Shown in pieces: positions 19,148 to 28,453 of a DNA stretch of 64,000 nt. A model generated the notes under the pieces. It made no database searches. It was not told the DNA's origin and worked only from the letters and a program-made list of their open reading frames with translations. The stretch covers positions 25,630-89,629 of the forward strand of contig JAGPFR010000005.1 in assembly GCA_018056425.1 (NCBI GenBank), given 5' to 3'. The position numbers were made by a program, and so were the translations under genes. Numbering within the stretch: the first letter of the stretch is position 1; each line of letters begins with the position of its first letter. Source of the DNA: Lachnospiraceae bacterium (GTDB lineage: Bacteria; Bacillota; Clostridia; Lachnospirales; Lachnospiraceae).

Positions 19148-20464
19148 ATGAAAAGGAAGTACCTTGCTCTTATACTTGCCTGTTTTATGACAGTTCCTTT
19201 GTTTATGTCGTCCTGCGGAAAGGCCGCCGAAGAGATTTCGCAAGCAGAAGACGATGAGGATGATGAGGAAGGTGAAGAAAGGGAATCGGAAGAGCCTGAA
19301 GAAGACGATGAAGAGTCGGAACCTGAACTTCCTGCTTTGGTCAAAGAGATCGATGATGAAACTTTATCATCACAGGTCGGTGTTTTTTTATCCGATCGTG
19401 ATGAGTGGGTGATTCCCGCTGAAGAATCACTTCAGGCTGACACCACTTACTATGCTTTGACGGATATGAATTTTAACGGCCGCGCGGAACTGATTGTCGG
19501 TGACTGGATGGGCACCGTTAATGCAAGTACGGTCAGGATATATGAGATAGATGAAAAAGGGGATGATTTTACCTCTTTGGATTGGTCGTTTACAGGACTT
19601 GATTCCGATAAAAATTCTTATCCGGATGTATCCTTCAACACTTATGTAAGTGCGTATTATGACAGGAAAACAGGAACGGCTCATTTCCTTTTCAATGATT
19701 TTTATCTGTATTCTTTCAGTTCCGGCGGTACAAGACAATGCGATCTGTCAATCGTCTCGGATATGGTGGTCAGCGATGCTTATGCGATGGCTTTTTCCAT
19801 CGGTTCCGACGGAGATGAGAAGGACACTTATTACGGACCTGACGGAGAGATAACGGAGACTGAGTATTATACCCTCACATCTTCCTATCCGGAGGGCTAT
19901 ACGCTTAACAGCTTTGCCTTTGGATTCTATTTCGGAGAAGATATTTATACCCGGGGCGGAGTCTGCGTTCAGGATATGGACGATGATCATCTGGGCAACA
20001 TCCTGACCGACTCATATCATGTTTTTTCGGGAAAACTTGATTATGATACTTTTTACAAAAGACATATGATAGACGAAGGTGCCATGAATCCCGAAACTCT
20101 TTTGGAGCTTTCCGTGGGAAGCTGGGGCCTTGTGATGACGGATACTGAAGGTAATATCAATTATTACACCCCTGATGATGATCATTATATGACACTGGAT
20201 GTATATGAAGATATGTCGGTACATCTCGTTGAAGATGCCGGAACCGGGGTCGAATATTCGATCGATATGAATGTATTCGAGCATGGTGACGGTTCGCTGA
20301 TGGGATCCTTTACTCCCCTGAGTACCGACGGAAGATATTATGATGATCTTGTGCTGTCTATAACCGATGTCAATGATGACGGATTATTGGTTGTTACCGA
20401 GGATGTATGGGAAGGTCAGAATTATCTTGGCGGAACCATCCTTTACTTCGAAAGACTTAACTGA
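19148..20464 (+). CDS. Tandem acidic lipoprotein 1
   Basis: I do not recognise a named family. The 438-residue protein starts at the ATG at 19148, which has AAGGAGGAG upstream. It has a lipoprotein signal with Cys23 after MSS, then an acidic Asp/Glu linker (about residues 30-65). A middle domain contains LTDMNFNGRAELIVGD. The C-terminal beta-rich domain (about residues 320-438) begins VGSWGLVMTDTEGNINYYTP and looks lipocalin-like. It should be anchored on the outer face of the membrane. It is the first of three paralogues in a row (next gene 14 bases on), sharing the same signal, linker and domain order. Confidence 0.85.
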   Translation: MKRKYLALILACFMTVPLFMSSCGKAAEEISQAEDDEDDEEGEERESEEPEEDDEESEPELPALVKEIDDETLSSQVGVFLSDRDEWVIPAEESLQADTTYYALTDMNFNGRAELIVGDWMGTVNASTVRIYEIDEKGDDFTSLDWSFTGLDSDKNSYPDVSFNTYVSAYYDRKTGTAHFLFNDFYLYSFSSGGTRQCDLSIVSDMVVSDAYAMAFSIGSDGDEKDTYYGPDGEITETEYYTLTSSYPEGYTLNSFAFGFYFGEDIYTRGGVCVQDMDDDHLGNILTDSYHVFSGKLDYDTFYKRHMIDEGAMNPETLLELSVGSWGLVMTDTEGNINYYTPDDDHYMTLDVYEDMSVHLVEDAGTGVEYSIDMNVFEHGDGSLMGSFTPLSTDGRYYDDLVLSITDVNDDGLLVVTEDVWEGQNYLGGTILYFERLN

Positions 20465-20478
20465 TTGGAGGAAATGCT

Positions 20479-22152
20479 ATGAAAAAGAAGTATCTGGCTG
20501 TTTTACTTGCCTGCTTTATAACAATTCCCTGCTTTTTGACTTCCTGCGGAAGGATCGCGGATGAAATCGTTACGGATGAAGAAGATGATAAGGATGATAC
20601 GGACGAAGAAGAGGACGAGGAAGAAGAACCCGTATACATCGATGCCATAAGTGATGATGATCTGGAAGAGCAGCTTGGTGTGATAATCGATAATCGTGAC
20701 GACTGGCTTATTGCGGCAGGCAGCAGCGCTCCGATAGACGAGGTCAGCTATTGTTTAACTGATCTCGATCATAACGGAAGAGCTGAGGTGATATCCATAT
20801 CCCGTTTTGACTACACCAGTCATAATGAAGTTCATGTATATGAAGTTGATAAAGATGGTAAAGGACTTGACGAGGCAAAGTGGAAATTTAAGGGGCTGGA
20901 AAAAACTTCCGATCAATACCCCGATTTTGAATCGGATTATGCCTTTCTGAGTTATTACGATAAAAAAGAAAACGAAACCCACTACTTTATAGATAATTTC
21001 TTTGATAACGGCAACATGGAATTAGGAACCGTTTACTGTGACCTTAAGTATGTTGACGGTAAGATTACCTGTTTGAATTATGCGGCAATAGTTCATTCAG
21101 GCGATTACGGGTATTATTTTGAAGACGGTACCGAAGCTGCCGATGATGAAGAATTTTTCGATCATCTCACGGATTATACCAAGAAGTCCCGTTCGGATTT
21201 TCTGTATTTCGGTTTTTTCACCGGAAGCTATTCTGAAGCGGACAGATTTGACGGGATGGATGATGACGAATGGGAAGAGGTTCTTACCGCGTCTTACCAT
21301 GTTTTTATCGGAGAGATGGATCAGGATGTATTTGACGGTACATATAACAGTTATGATGAACCGGATTCTGACGGTATTTCATATGATGATCTGGTCGGTA
21401 CATGGATGCTTTATTCCAGCGATGACGGTTACGAGACCGAGTATTACGACAAGGATTCGGACGGATATTTTGTAATTGACTTATTTCCTGATATGACAGG
21501 CGAATTGCAGATTCACATTGAAGATACTTCTGTATCCAAAGAACTGGAAGTCTATGATGAGGATGGATTCTGGATATTGGAAATGCGGGATCCCGAAGGA
21601 GATGTACTGGATGAGGATCTTGACTATGTACAGTTTATGATCATGGATATGACGGATGACGGGCAGGATATTTCCGTTTACAACCTTGTTTATGACAAGG
21701 ACGGTTTTATCGAAGAAGGCTACGATCTTGTATTTATCAGGGATAAGGATTCACAGGGCGGTGGCAGCTCGGATCAATCACTTGACAGATATATCGGTGA
21801 ATGGGAGCTTGTTTCCAGTGAGATCGAGGGTGATGTGACTTATTACGAGCCGGGCGGTTCATTTAATGCGACCCTGATCGTAAGTGAAGACGGCATGGCG
21901 GATCTATTGGAGTACAGAAACGGCAAGCTTGACCTAGAGATAAATGCCGAAATGGAGTTTGACCGAAGCGGTCTTCCCTATTTCGGATACAGTGATCCGG
22001 ATGCGCTTACTCCGCCCATAGCGACCGAGACTTATACATTATTCCTTAATATAGCGGATTACGAAATAATGGATGTATATCTTGATTTCTATGACGAAGA
22101 TGGGGATTTTATCGGCGGATGTGTCCTGACATTTGAAAAAACCTACGGTTAA
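20479..22152 (+). CDS. Tandem acidic lipoprotein 2, with doubled C-terminal domain
   Basis: This is a paralogue of the preceding gene, 557 residues. The lipobox Cys is again residue 23 (LTSC), followed by an acidic linker and the LTDLDHNGRAEVISI motif. Unlike its neighbours it carries two copies of the C-terminal beta-rich domain, one starting DLVGTWMLYSSDDGYETEYY and the next YIGEWELVSSEIEGDVTYYE, which explains its extra 110 or so residues. Function unknown; surface-anchored by inference. The very acidic composition is shared with both neighbours. Confidence 0.85.
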   Translation: MKKKYLAVLLACFITIPCFLTSCGRIADEIVTDEEDDKDDTDEEEDEEEEPVYIDAISDDDLEEQLGVIIDNRDDWLIAAGSSAPIDEVSYCLTDLDHNGRAEVISISRFDYTSHNEVHVYEVDKDGKGLDEAKWKFKGLEKTSDQYPDFESDYAFLSYYDKKENETHYFIDNFFDNGNMELGTVYCDLKYVDGKITCLNYAAIVHSGDYGYYFEDGTEAADDEEFFDHLTDYTKKSRSDFLYFGFFTGSYSEADRFDGMDDDEWEEVLTASYHVFIGEMDQDVFDGTYNSYDEPDSDGISYDDLVGTWMLYSSDDGYETEYYDKDSDGYFVIDLFPDMTGELQIHIEDTSVSKELEVYDEDGFWILEMRDPEGDVLDEDLDYVQFMIMDMTDDGQDISVYNLVYDKDGFIEEGYDLVFIRDKDSQGGGSSDQSLDRYIGEWELVSSEIEGDVTYYEPGGSFNATLIVSEDGMADLLEYRNGKLDLEINAEMEFDRSGLPYFGYSDPDALTPPIATETYTLFLNIADYEIMDVYLDFYDEDGDFIGGCVLTFEKTYG

Positions 22153-22199
22153 GTAAAAGAGTCGGAAAGAAATATCCCGCTGATTTCCGGAGGAGATAT

Positions 22200-23540
22200 A
22201 TGAGAAAAAAATACTTTGCACTTATGATGGCCGGCATTCTTTGTTCTTCGGTTTTTATGTCCGGATGCGGTAAAGCGGACGAACCTCAGACTGAGATCGA
22301 AGAAGATGACGAAGAAGATGACGATGATGAAGATGAGGACAGTGACGGGGAAGAAGATTCGGAAGACGATATTTCAGACTCTTCGAATGAAACGGATGAG
22401 AAGACAGATCCGTCCGAAATAGTCAAAGAAATCGATGAGGATGAGCTTTATTCGCAGATAGACATCTTCCTGGATAACCGTGATGCCATCTTTTTCCCGG
22501 AATCGGATGATTACCTTTATACCAGCTGCGCAGTGTGTGATCTGGATTTCAACGGAAGGTGCGAGCTTGTTCTCGCGGGCGGAAGCTGGTACGGTGCAGA
22601 GCTTGAAAACCGTATTTATGAGATCAGTGAAGACGGGGACGGTTACTATATCCCAGAGTATGCTTTTCTGGGAATGGAATCGGAGCAGCGCATTGTGCCT
22701 AAATTGTCTAATTGGAATTCTCTGGATGCATTTTATGATAAGAACGATGGAAGAGTTCATTATCTGATGCCGCAATCCCTTCCCAATGACTCTGATGATT
22801 CCGGATTCTGCTATTGTGATGTTTCCCTGAAAGGCGGCGTTATTCAAAATGATATTTATGGTATGTATCAATATCATTATGATGACGGATATCAGGCTGT
22901 CTATTTTGGCCCTAATGGTGAAATGACCCAGGATGAATTTAATGAATATATCGATTCATATCCCGGAGATCATGTCGTAAAGAGTATGACTTTCGGTACA
23001 TATGAAGGAACGGCTTATTACCCTCTCTCCGACGGAGATATAGAGACCATGGATTCGGAGGCACTCAGGAAAATCCTGGCCGATTCATACCGCGTATTTT
23101 CCGGAACCATGACATACAGTGAATTCAGAAGGATCCATTCAACGCACAGTAACGATTACGACGACGCGGGAAACCTGCTTCGTGACAGTGTCGGAAGCTG
23201 GGGACTGTACGTTACGGATACGGAGGGGGATGTAACTTATTACACTCCGGACAGTGAGTTCTATATGACCGTGGATATTTATGAGGACGGTTCATTTGAT
23301 CTTTACAGGTTCCTGAATACCGACCATGAAATGACCATAAGCGGTGTTCTGGAAGCGGATGAAAACGACGATCTGTCCTACACGTATACACCTGAATCAG
23401 ATGATGAAATGGGCGGCTCTACTCTTGAGATAATAGTATGCGAGGTCAATATGGACGGACGGCTGGTGATCTCTACGAGTTCAATGTACGGAAATGAATA
23501 TCTCGGAGGAAGCACCTGGTATTTCGACAGGATTGATTGA
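22200..23540 (+). CDS. Tandem acidic lipoprotein 3
   Basis: This is the third paralogue, 446 residues, with lipobox Cys23 (MSGC), the longest uninterrupted acidic linker of the three (about residues 32-62), the CDLDFNGRCELVLAGG motif, and one C-terminal domain beginning SVGSWGLYVTDTEGDVTYY. The latter is nearly the same as in lipoprotein 1, so these two are the closest pair. A GGAGGAG ribosome site precedes the ATG. Function unknown. Confidence 0.85.
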   Translation: MRKKYFALMMAGILCSSVFMSGCGKADEPQTEIEEDDEEDDDDEDEDSDGEEDSEDDISDSSNETDEKTDPSEIVKEIDEDELYSQIDIFLDNRDAIFFPESDDYLYTSCAVCDLDFNGRCELVLAGGSWYGAELENRIYEISEDGDGYYIPEYAFLGMESEQRIVPKLSNWNSLDAFYDKNDGRVHYLMPQSLPNDSDDSGFCYCDVSLKGGVIQNDIYGMYQYHYDDGYQAVYFGPNGEMTQDEFNEYIDSYPGDHVVKSMTFGTYEGTAYYPLSDGDIETMDSEALRKILADSYRVFSGTMTYSEFRRIHSTHSNDYDDAGNLLRDSVGSWGLYVTDTEGDVTYYTPDSEFYMTVDIYEDGSFDLYRFLNTDHEMTISGVLEADENDDLSYTYTPESDDEMGGSTLEIIVCEVNMDGRLVISTSSMYGNEYLGGSTWYFDRID

Positions 23541-23585
23541 CGAAACCGTTAATACACAGGATGAAATTTGACTCAGGGTTTCGTC
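23539..23585 (+). terminator. Possible weak terminator of the lipoprotein cluster
   Basis: GACGAAACC at 23539-23547 pairs perfectly with GGTTTCGTC at 23577-23585 across a 29-base loop. The T-rich tract that follows is interrupted and starts more than 10 bases downstream, so termination is uncertain. Confidence 0.35.
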
Positions 23586-23629
23586 GGTGGTATTGTGTCT
23601 TTTGGTTTTGTATATAAAAGGAGGATAAT

Positions 23630-24451
23630 ATGAAAAAAGCAGCTTTTAAAAAGCTTGCATCCGTTTCGCTTGCGCTGACTCTTCTTGCCGGCATTTGCGG
23701 ATGTGGTGCAGCAAAGACTTTCCCCATCGAAGTATCCGAGACCAAGGTTGAGGTTGAAGTAGATGAGAAGGTAAAGGTAGAGATTGAGAATTATGAAGAT
23801 CTTAAAGACGTTGTTGTAGAGATTGATGACGATGATATCGCCAAGGTTAAGGAGAACAACGGTACCATCACCATTACCGGACTTGAAGACGGTAAAGCTA
23901 AGGTTACCGTTACCGCTTCCAACTCTGAGGATGAGATCGCCATCAAAGTAACCGTTAATGCTCCCGAACCCGAGCCTGAACCCGAGCCCGAACCCGAGCC
24001 CGAACCTGAACCCGAGCCCGAGCCTGAACCCGAACCCAGCACCACCGGATCTGTGGATGACTGGTACGGAACCTATTCGGGAACCATTTCCCTTTACGGA
24101 ACCGATAAGTGGTCCGATGAGAGCTATGAGTGGGACATTTACGCTATTGTCGATGAGTCCAACGGACAGCCTTTCTTCGAAGGCTTCTCTGATGAGATGG
24201 ATCTCTGGGGCGGAGACTGGTCAACAGAAGGAAATGCAGTATTCTCATTCTGGGTAGACCTTACCGAGGACAAGATGACCGCAGATACCTCTTATGATTG
24301 CTGGATCCTTGATGAGGATGACCTTTCCGACAGCGATTATGTATATTACTGGTATTCATATGAGCGTGATTATCTCCTTATCTGCCTCAACTACTATGAT
24401 CCCGATTATGACGGCGGATTTGATGTATACATCACCCTTACCAAGGACTGA
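23630..24451 (+). CDS. Lipoprotein with Ig-like domain and Pro-Glu repeat linker
   Basis: The 273-residue protein has a lipoprotein signal with Cys25 (GICGC). An Ig-like, BIG2-type domain follows (about residues 33-110; GTITITGLEDGKAKVTVTA), then a stretch of 12 Pro-Glu repeats (about residues 112-135), and a C-terminal domain rich in Trp, Tyr and Asp beginning DWYGTYSGTISLYG. The Pro-Glu stretch should act as a stiff spacer holding the last domain away from the membrane (inference). It follows the three acidic lipoproteins but has a different domain order. A strong AGGAGG-type site precedes the ATG. Confidence 0.85.
   Translation: MKKAAFKKLASVSLALTLLAGICGCGAAKTFPIEVSETKVEVEVDEKVKVEIENYEDLKDVVVEIDDDDIAKVKENNGTITITGLEDGKAKVTVTASNSEDEIAIKVTVNAPEPEPEPEPEPEPEPEPEPEPEPEPSTTGSVDDWYGTYSGTISLYGTDKWSDESYEWDIYAIVDESNGQPFFEGFSDEMDLWGGDWSTEGNAVFSFWVDLTEDKMTADTSYDCWILDEDDLSDSDYVYYWYSYERDYLLICLNYYDPDYDGGFDVYITLTKD
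23963..24034 (+). repeat. In-gene (Pro-Glu) codon repeat, 12 units
   Basis: Twelve 6-base CCN-GAR units encode consecutive Pro-Glu pairs. Both CCC/CCT and GAA/GAG are used, so the DNA repeat is imperfect while the protein repeat is exact. Gain or loss of units keeps the reading frame. Confidence 0.9.
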
Positions 24452-24471
24452 TAAGTAAATACGCATGTTTG

Positions 24472-24501
24472 GGCGGATTCCCTGTGGAATCCGCCTTTTT
24501 T
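24472..24501 (+). terminator. Rho-independent terminator
   Basis: A perfect 10-base stem (24472-24481 with 24486-24495) has a 4-base loop and is followed by six T (24496-24501). It ends the transcript of the Pro-Glu lipoprotein. Confidence 0.9.
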
Positions 24502-24504
24502 AGT

Positions 24505-24537
24505 GCTGTGACAGGGGTGCCGACCCCCTGTCACAGC
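24505..24537. repeat. Perfect hairpin with TGTGACAGGGG stem, REP-like
   Basis: A perfect 13-base stem (24505-24517 with 24525-24537) has a 7-base loop, placed immediately after the previous terminator and before the typA promoter. The stem contains TGACAGGGG, resembling the TGACACGGGG core of the elements at 19033. There is no T-run beyond CTTTC, so it is not a standard terminator. Confidence 0.6.
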
Positions 24538-24545
24538 CTTTCTAC

Positions 24546-24574
24546 TTGAAAAATGCTTCTTCATGCGGTATATT
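24546..24574 (+). promoter_or_regulatory. typA: Predicted sigma-A promoter of typA
   Basis: TTGAAA (24546-24551) and TATATT (24569-24574) are separated by 17 bases, 25 bases before the typA start codon. Confidence 0.7.
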
Positions 24575-24598
24575 ATTAAGGTTTTGAGAGGAGCAAAT

Positions 24599-26431
24599 AT
24601 GATAACCAAGAGAGAAGACATAAGAAATGTCGCTATTATCGCACATGTAGACCATGGTAAGACCACCCTGGTTGATGAGCTTTTGAAGCAGAGCGGTGTA
24701 TTCAGAGAGAATCAGGAAGTAGCGGAGCGTGTAATGGACTCCGGAGATATCGAGCGTGAGCGCGGTATCACCATTCTTTCCAAGAATACCGCAGTTACAT
24801 ATAAGAATACCAAGATCAACATTATCGATACTCCGGGACATGCGGATTTCGGCGGTGAGGTTGAGCGTGTACTCAAGATGGTTAATGGTGTAATCCTCGT
24901 TGTTGATGCATTCGAGGGTGCTATGCCCCAGACCAAGTTTGTACTCAGGAAGGCACTTGAGCTTAAGCTTCCCGTTATCGTATGTATCAATAAGATCGAC
25001 CGCCCCGAGGCTCGTCCCAGAGAGGTTGTCGACGAGGTTCTTGAACTTTTTCTTGAACTTGATGCTGACGATGCTCAGCTTGACTGTCCTTTCGTATACG
25101 CTTCCGCAAAGAGCGGTATTGCGAGCATGGATCCCGATACTCAGGGAACCAGCATGGCACCTCTTTTTGATACCATTATCGATTACATTCCAGCTCCCGA
25201 GGGTGATCCCGAGGCAGGTACCCAGGTACTTATCTCCACAATCGATTACAACGAGTATGTCGGACGTATCGGTATCGGTAAGGTTGAGAACGGTTCCGTC
25301 AAAGTAAACCAGGAAGTTGTCATCTGTAACCATCACGATCCCGATAAGCTTATCAAGACCAAGATAAGCAAGCTCTATGAGTTTGACGGACTTGCCAAGG
25401 TTGAAGTCAATGAAGCTAAGATCGGATCTATTGTTGCCATTTCGGGTATTTCGGAGATTCACATCGGAGATACCATCTGCAGCCCCGATGCCGTGGATCC
25501 CATTCCTTTCCAGAAGATCTCCGAGCCTACCATTGCCATAGATTTCTGTGTTAACGATTCACCTCTTGCAGGACAGGAAGGAAAGTTCGTTACATCCAGA
25601 CATCTCAGGGACAGACTTTACAAAGAGCTTAATACTGACGTTTCACTCAGAGTCGAGGAGACCGAAGATACCGACCGTTTCAAGGTATCCGGAAGAGGAG
25701 AACTTCATCTTTCCGTTCTCATAGAGACTATGAGAAGAGAAGGATATGAGTTTGCGGTATCCAAGGCTGAGGTTCTTTATAAGACCGATGAAAACGGTAA
25801 GAAGACCGAGCCCATGGAAGTTGCTTATATCGATGTTCCCAATGACTGCACCGGCGCTGTTATCGAAAAGCTCGGAAGCAGAAAAGGCGAACTTCGCAAC
25901 ATGAGTTCCATCAGCGGAGGCACCTATACCAGACTTGAGTTCCTTATCCCTTCAAGAGGTCTTATCGGATACAGAGGGGAGTTCCTCACAGATACCAAGG
26001 GAAACGGAGTTATCAATACCGAATTTGACGGATATGCCCTTTATAAGGGTGATATCTCTTACAGAAAGATGGGATCACTCATCGCATTTGAAGCAGGCGA
26101 GGCCATTACCTACGGTCTCTTCAATGCTCAGGAGAGAGGCACTCTGTTCATCGGCCCCGGCGATAAGGTGTATGCCGGCATGGTCGTCGGTGAGACCGGA
26201 AGATCCGAGGATATCGAGGTCAACGTATGCAAGAAGAAGCAGCTGACCAACACCAGATCTTCATCCGCAGATGAAGCGCTTCGTCTTACACCTCCCAAGA
26301 TTCTTTCACTTGAGCAGGCACTCGATTTTATTGAGACGGATGAACTCCTTGAGGTAACTCCTCAGACTCTTCGTATCAGAAAGAAGATTCTTGATTCAAG
26401 ACTTCGTAAGAGAGCTAATTTCAGCAACTGA
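24599..26431 (+). CDS. typA: Ribosome-associated GTPase TypA/BipA
   Basis: This translational GTPase is related to EF-G and binds 70S ribosomes under stress. It has 610 residues from the ATG at 24599, with GAGAGGAG upstream. Motifs are G1 [15 protein letters not shown], the RGITILSKN switch, G3 DTPGHADF, G4 [10 protein letters not shown], and the family C-terminal segment with [15 protein letters not shown] longer in-frame start at 24563 has no ribosome site and falls inside the predicted promoter. Confidence 0.95.
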   Translation: MITKREDIRNVAIIAHVDHGKTTLVDELLKQSGVFRENQEVAERVMDSGDIERERGITILSKNTAVTYKNTKINIIDTPGHADFGGEVERVLKMVNGVILVVDAFEGAMPQTKFVLRKALELKLPVIVCINKIDRPEARPREVVDEVLELFLELDADDAQLDCPFVYASAKSGIASMDPDTQGTSMAPLFDTIIDYIPAPEGDPEAGTQVLISTIDYNEYVGRIGIGKVENGSVKVNQEVVICNHHDPDKLIKTKISKLYEFDGLAKVEVNEAKIGSIVAISGISEIHIGDTICSPDAVDPIPFQKISEPTIAIDFCVNDSPLAGQEGKFVTSRHLRDRLYKELNTDVSLRVEETEDTDRFKVSGRGELHLSVLIETMRREGYEFAVSKAEVLYKTDENGKKTEPMEVAYIDVPNDCTGAVIEKLGSRKGELRNMSSISGGTYTRLEFLIPSRGLIGYRGEFLTDTKGNGVINTEFDGYALYKGDISYRKMGSLIAFEAGEAITYGLFNAQERGTLFIGPGDKVYAGMVVGETGRSEDIEVNVCKKKQLTNTRSSSADEALRLTPPKILSLEQALDFIETDELLEVTPQTLRIRKKILDSRLRKRANFSN

Positions 26432-26437
26432 TAACAA

Positions 26438-26470
26438 ATGACACGGGATGTTTCCCGTGTCATCTTTTTT
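26438..26470 (+). terminator. Rho-independent terminator of typA, REP-related stem
   Basis: A perfect 11-base stem (26438-26448 with 26453-26463) has a TGTT loop and is followed by CTTTTTT. The stem ATGACACGGGA matches the outer part of the REP-like arms at 19033, so a repeat seems to serve as the terminator here. Confidence 0.9.
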
Positions 26471-26520
26471 ATATCTCACCCTGTGGTATACTGTAATGGT
26501 ATCAAAGGAGCAAATGACTG

Positions 26521-28128
26521 ATGCTAAGCAAGAAAACCACAAAGGTACAAAAAGATCTTTCCCCCGAGAATATCTTCGAAATGCTTAAAAGCAGATTATT
26601 CGGATATAAAGAAGATTCTCCGAAGGTTATAATGATAACCACGATCGTCTGCACATTTCTGTGCTATTTCTATCATATGGTGAACGGACTCGGATGTCCC
26701 GATACGCTCACGGAAGGTATCTATACCTACAAATCATTTGACTATACAACTTCACTTGCAAGATGGATGATCAGATATCTTAATGAGTTATTCGGCAAGA
26801 ACATCGTCATCCCTGCGCTTATTGTTTTTATCTATTGCCTGATGATCGGAATGTCATCCTATATCATCTGCAGGATGACGAAGCTTTCGGAGCCCTTTTA
26901 TCAGATCATGCTTACTGCAATGATGGTAAGCTTTCCCGTGGTGCTTCATCAGTTTGCATTTATGTGCGCCGCACTTGCGTATTCTTTTTCATTCCTTGCG
27001 GTAGTGACGGGAACTCTTCTTATCAGAACGCGCAAAGCTGCAGGCATCATTGCGGGAACATGTTTTTACCTCATGATGCTCGGATCGTATCAGTCATACA
27101 TCGGAGCAATTTCGTCGCTTGCAGTAATTCTTCTTATTTATGATTCTTTGTATGAAAAAAAGATATCGCAGGGGCTTATCCGTTTTGCGCTTTGCGGAGG
27201 ATGCGGATTACTTGCCTGCATTATCGATATGCCTTTTTCATCATGGATGATGAAGATTCACGGTATAGAACAGAGCTCGAGAGTGTCCGAGTTTTCATAT
27301 AGATCAATATTTGAGAATCTGGGATTTTCTCTTCGCTATTCCTATGTATGGTTTTTCTCGTATTTCGACAATGATGTGCTTTCAAGAAACAGGCTGTATA
27401 CTGCGGTTTTTGCGGTGATCGTATGCCTGCTCATACTCACCTTTATAAAACTGTTTGGGGAAAAGAGAATCATAAATGCGGTGACGGTACTTGTATCCGT
27501 GATCATACTTCCCATTGCCATGAACCTTATTCTGATCGTTTTTACCGGATACGGAATGCATGATATTCTCCGCTATCAATACGTTCTTATCTTCAGCCTT
27601 TTGTTTATCCTTCATAAATATCTCGGCAGGGATTTTCTGAACGGTCTTTTGAAGTATGTCAGCGTTTTGGCTGTTTTACTTTTGTTTATCGGAAATATTA
27701 TTTCGGCATGCAGCACTGCGTTTATGTATAAGATCTATTACGATCATTATGAGCAGCAGTACCTTCTTGCCATGGATCGAATTTATGAACTTGAGGGATA
27801 TACCGTTAACGTGACCAGGATCGTATCCGGAGGAACTCCTTCATGTGAGGTTTACCATATCAATAATCCCAAGATATTCAGATATGCGGAGCAGGAGGGC
27901 GGTCCGGTATTTTGGGGCGATCCGTTCGGAATGACGGCAAGCCGTGAATATTTCTTCAAAGATTTCCTCGGGATCGATCCGGGAACGCTTTCCAATCAGG
28001 AATATCACGACATCATTCACAGTGAGGAATTCGAGGAGATGCCGATATGGCCTGCCGAAGGTTCGGTTAAGATGATAGATGGAATGGCAGTGATCAAGTT
28101 CTCGGATTATCCTCCGAGATACTACTGA
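26521..28128 (+). CDS. GtrII-like polytopic membrane protein (putative glucosyltransferase)
   Basis: This 535-residue protein has about 11-12 membrane segments and a soluble C-terminal part of roughly 120 residues. The layout and the DTLTEGIYTYKSFDYTTSLARWMIRYLN region after the first membrane helix resemble the GtrII family of O-antigen and teichoic-type glucosyltransferases. In that family an acidic residue in the first outer loop is part of the active site. The assignment rests on topology and weak motif likeness, so the family is probable and the sugar or acceptor unknown. It stands alone between the typA terminator and the lysine riboswitch promoter. Confidence 0.6.
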   Translation: MLSKKTTKVQKDLSPENIFEMLKSRLFGYKEDSPKVIMITTIVCTFLCYFYHMVNGLGCPDTLTEGIYTYKSFDYTTSLARWMIRYLNELFGKNIVIPALIVFIYCLMIGMSSYIICRMTKLSEPFYQIMLTAMMVSFPVVLHQFAFMCAALAYSFSFLAVVTGTLLIRTRKAAGIIAGTCFYLMMLGSYQSYIGAISSLAVILLIYDSLYEKKISQGLIRFALCGGCGLLACIIDMPFSSWMMKIHGIEQSSRVSEFSYRSIFENLGFSLRYSYVWFFSYFDNDVLSRNRLYTAVFAVIVCLLILTFIKLFGEKRIINAVTVLVSVIILPIAMNLILIVFTGYGMHDILRYQYVLIFSLLFILHKYLGRDFLNGLLKYVSVLAVLLLFIGNIISACSTAFMYKIYYDHYEQQYLLAMDRIYELEGYTVNVTRIVSGGTPSCEVYHINNPKIFRYAEQEGGPVFWGDPFGMTASREYFFKDFLGIDPGTLSNQEYHDIIHSEEFEEMPIWPAEGSVKMIDGMAVIKFSDYPPRYY

Positions 28129-28138
28129 TGCTCACCAC

Positions 28139-28167
28139 TTGACACATCAGGTACGCAGTGTTAGTAT
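28139..28167 (+). promoter_or_regulatory. Predicted promoter of the lysine riboswitch-dapA transcript
   Basis: A consensus TTGACA (28139-28144) and TAGTAT (28162-28167) are separated by 17 bases. The start point would fall about 15-20 bases before the riboswitch P1 helix. Confidence 0.75.
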
Positions 28168-28188
28168 TTGCAATAAGTTAATAAAAAC

Positions 28189-28353
28189 GGTAGAGGTTGC
28201 GCCAATCAATAGTATCATGTCGGATGTGCCGTACACAGATGATGACTTGAGAAAGGGTGAGGCGCCGAAGGAACGGTTAATACGGAGAACCGGATCCTGG
28301 GCATACGGAGAATATCTGCATGACTGTCATCCCGAAAGGGATGGGGAGCTATC
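28189..28353 (+). promoter_or_regulatory. Lysine riboswitch (L box)
   Basis: The region matches the lysine aptamer by eye: GGTAGAGGTTGCG at the 5' side, an ATAGTA segment, GCGCCGAAGG, CTGGGCATACG, GACTGTCAT, a small CCCGAAAGGG hairpin, then GGGGAGCTATC. GGTAG (28189-28193) pairs with CTATC (28349-28353) as P1. The order and the 165-base length fit the family. It lies between a promoter and a terminator and just before dapA, so it should turn off lysine (diaminopimelate) synthesis when lysine is plentiful. The whole 325-base gap 28129-28453 is explained by this leader. Confidence 0.9.
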
Positions 28354-28372
28354 AAATTATTATGTTGATAAC

Positions 28373-28409
28373 GGCTGACCGTATTTTATTACGTGTCAGT
28401 CTTTTTTTT
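28373..28409 (+). terminator. Riboswitch expression-platform terminator
   Basis: GCTGAC (28374-28379) pairs with GTCAGT (28395-28400), and CGTA with TACG inside, followed by eight T from 28402. The stem starts 20 bases after the aptamer P1, as expected for transcription attenuation in response to lysine. Confidence 0.75.
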
Positions 28410-28453
28410 AAGACTGACGTAGTAAAAATCCATTTTTCGAGAGGAGAAACAAA

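Noticed and set aside
23963-24034. Pro-Glu DNA repeat as a phase-variation switch
   Set aside because: Units are 6 bases, so gain or loss cannot shift the frame; only spacer length would vary.
23791-24045. Minus-strand frame rich in Gly-Ser repeats
   Set aside because: It is the complement of the Pro-Glu repeat and Ig-like coding sequence; no start signal.
28139-28378. Open frame of 79 codons between the GtrII-like gene and dapA
   Set aside because: It coincides with the promoter, lysine riboswitch and terminator, has no ribosome site, and its conservation is explained by RNA structure.
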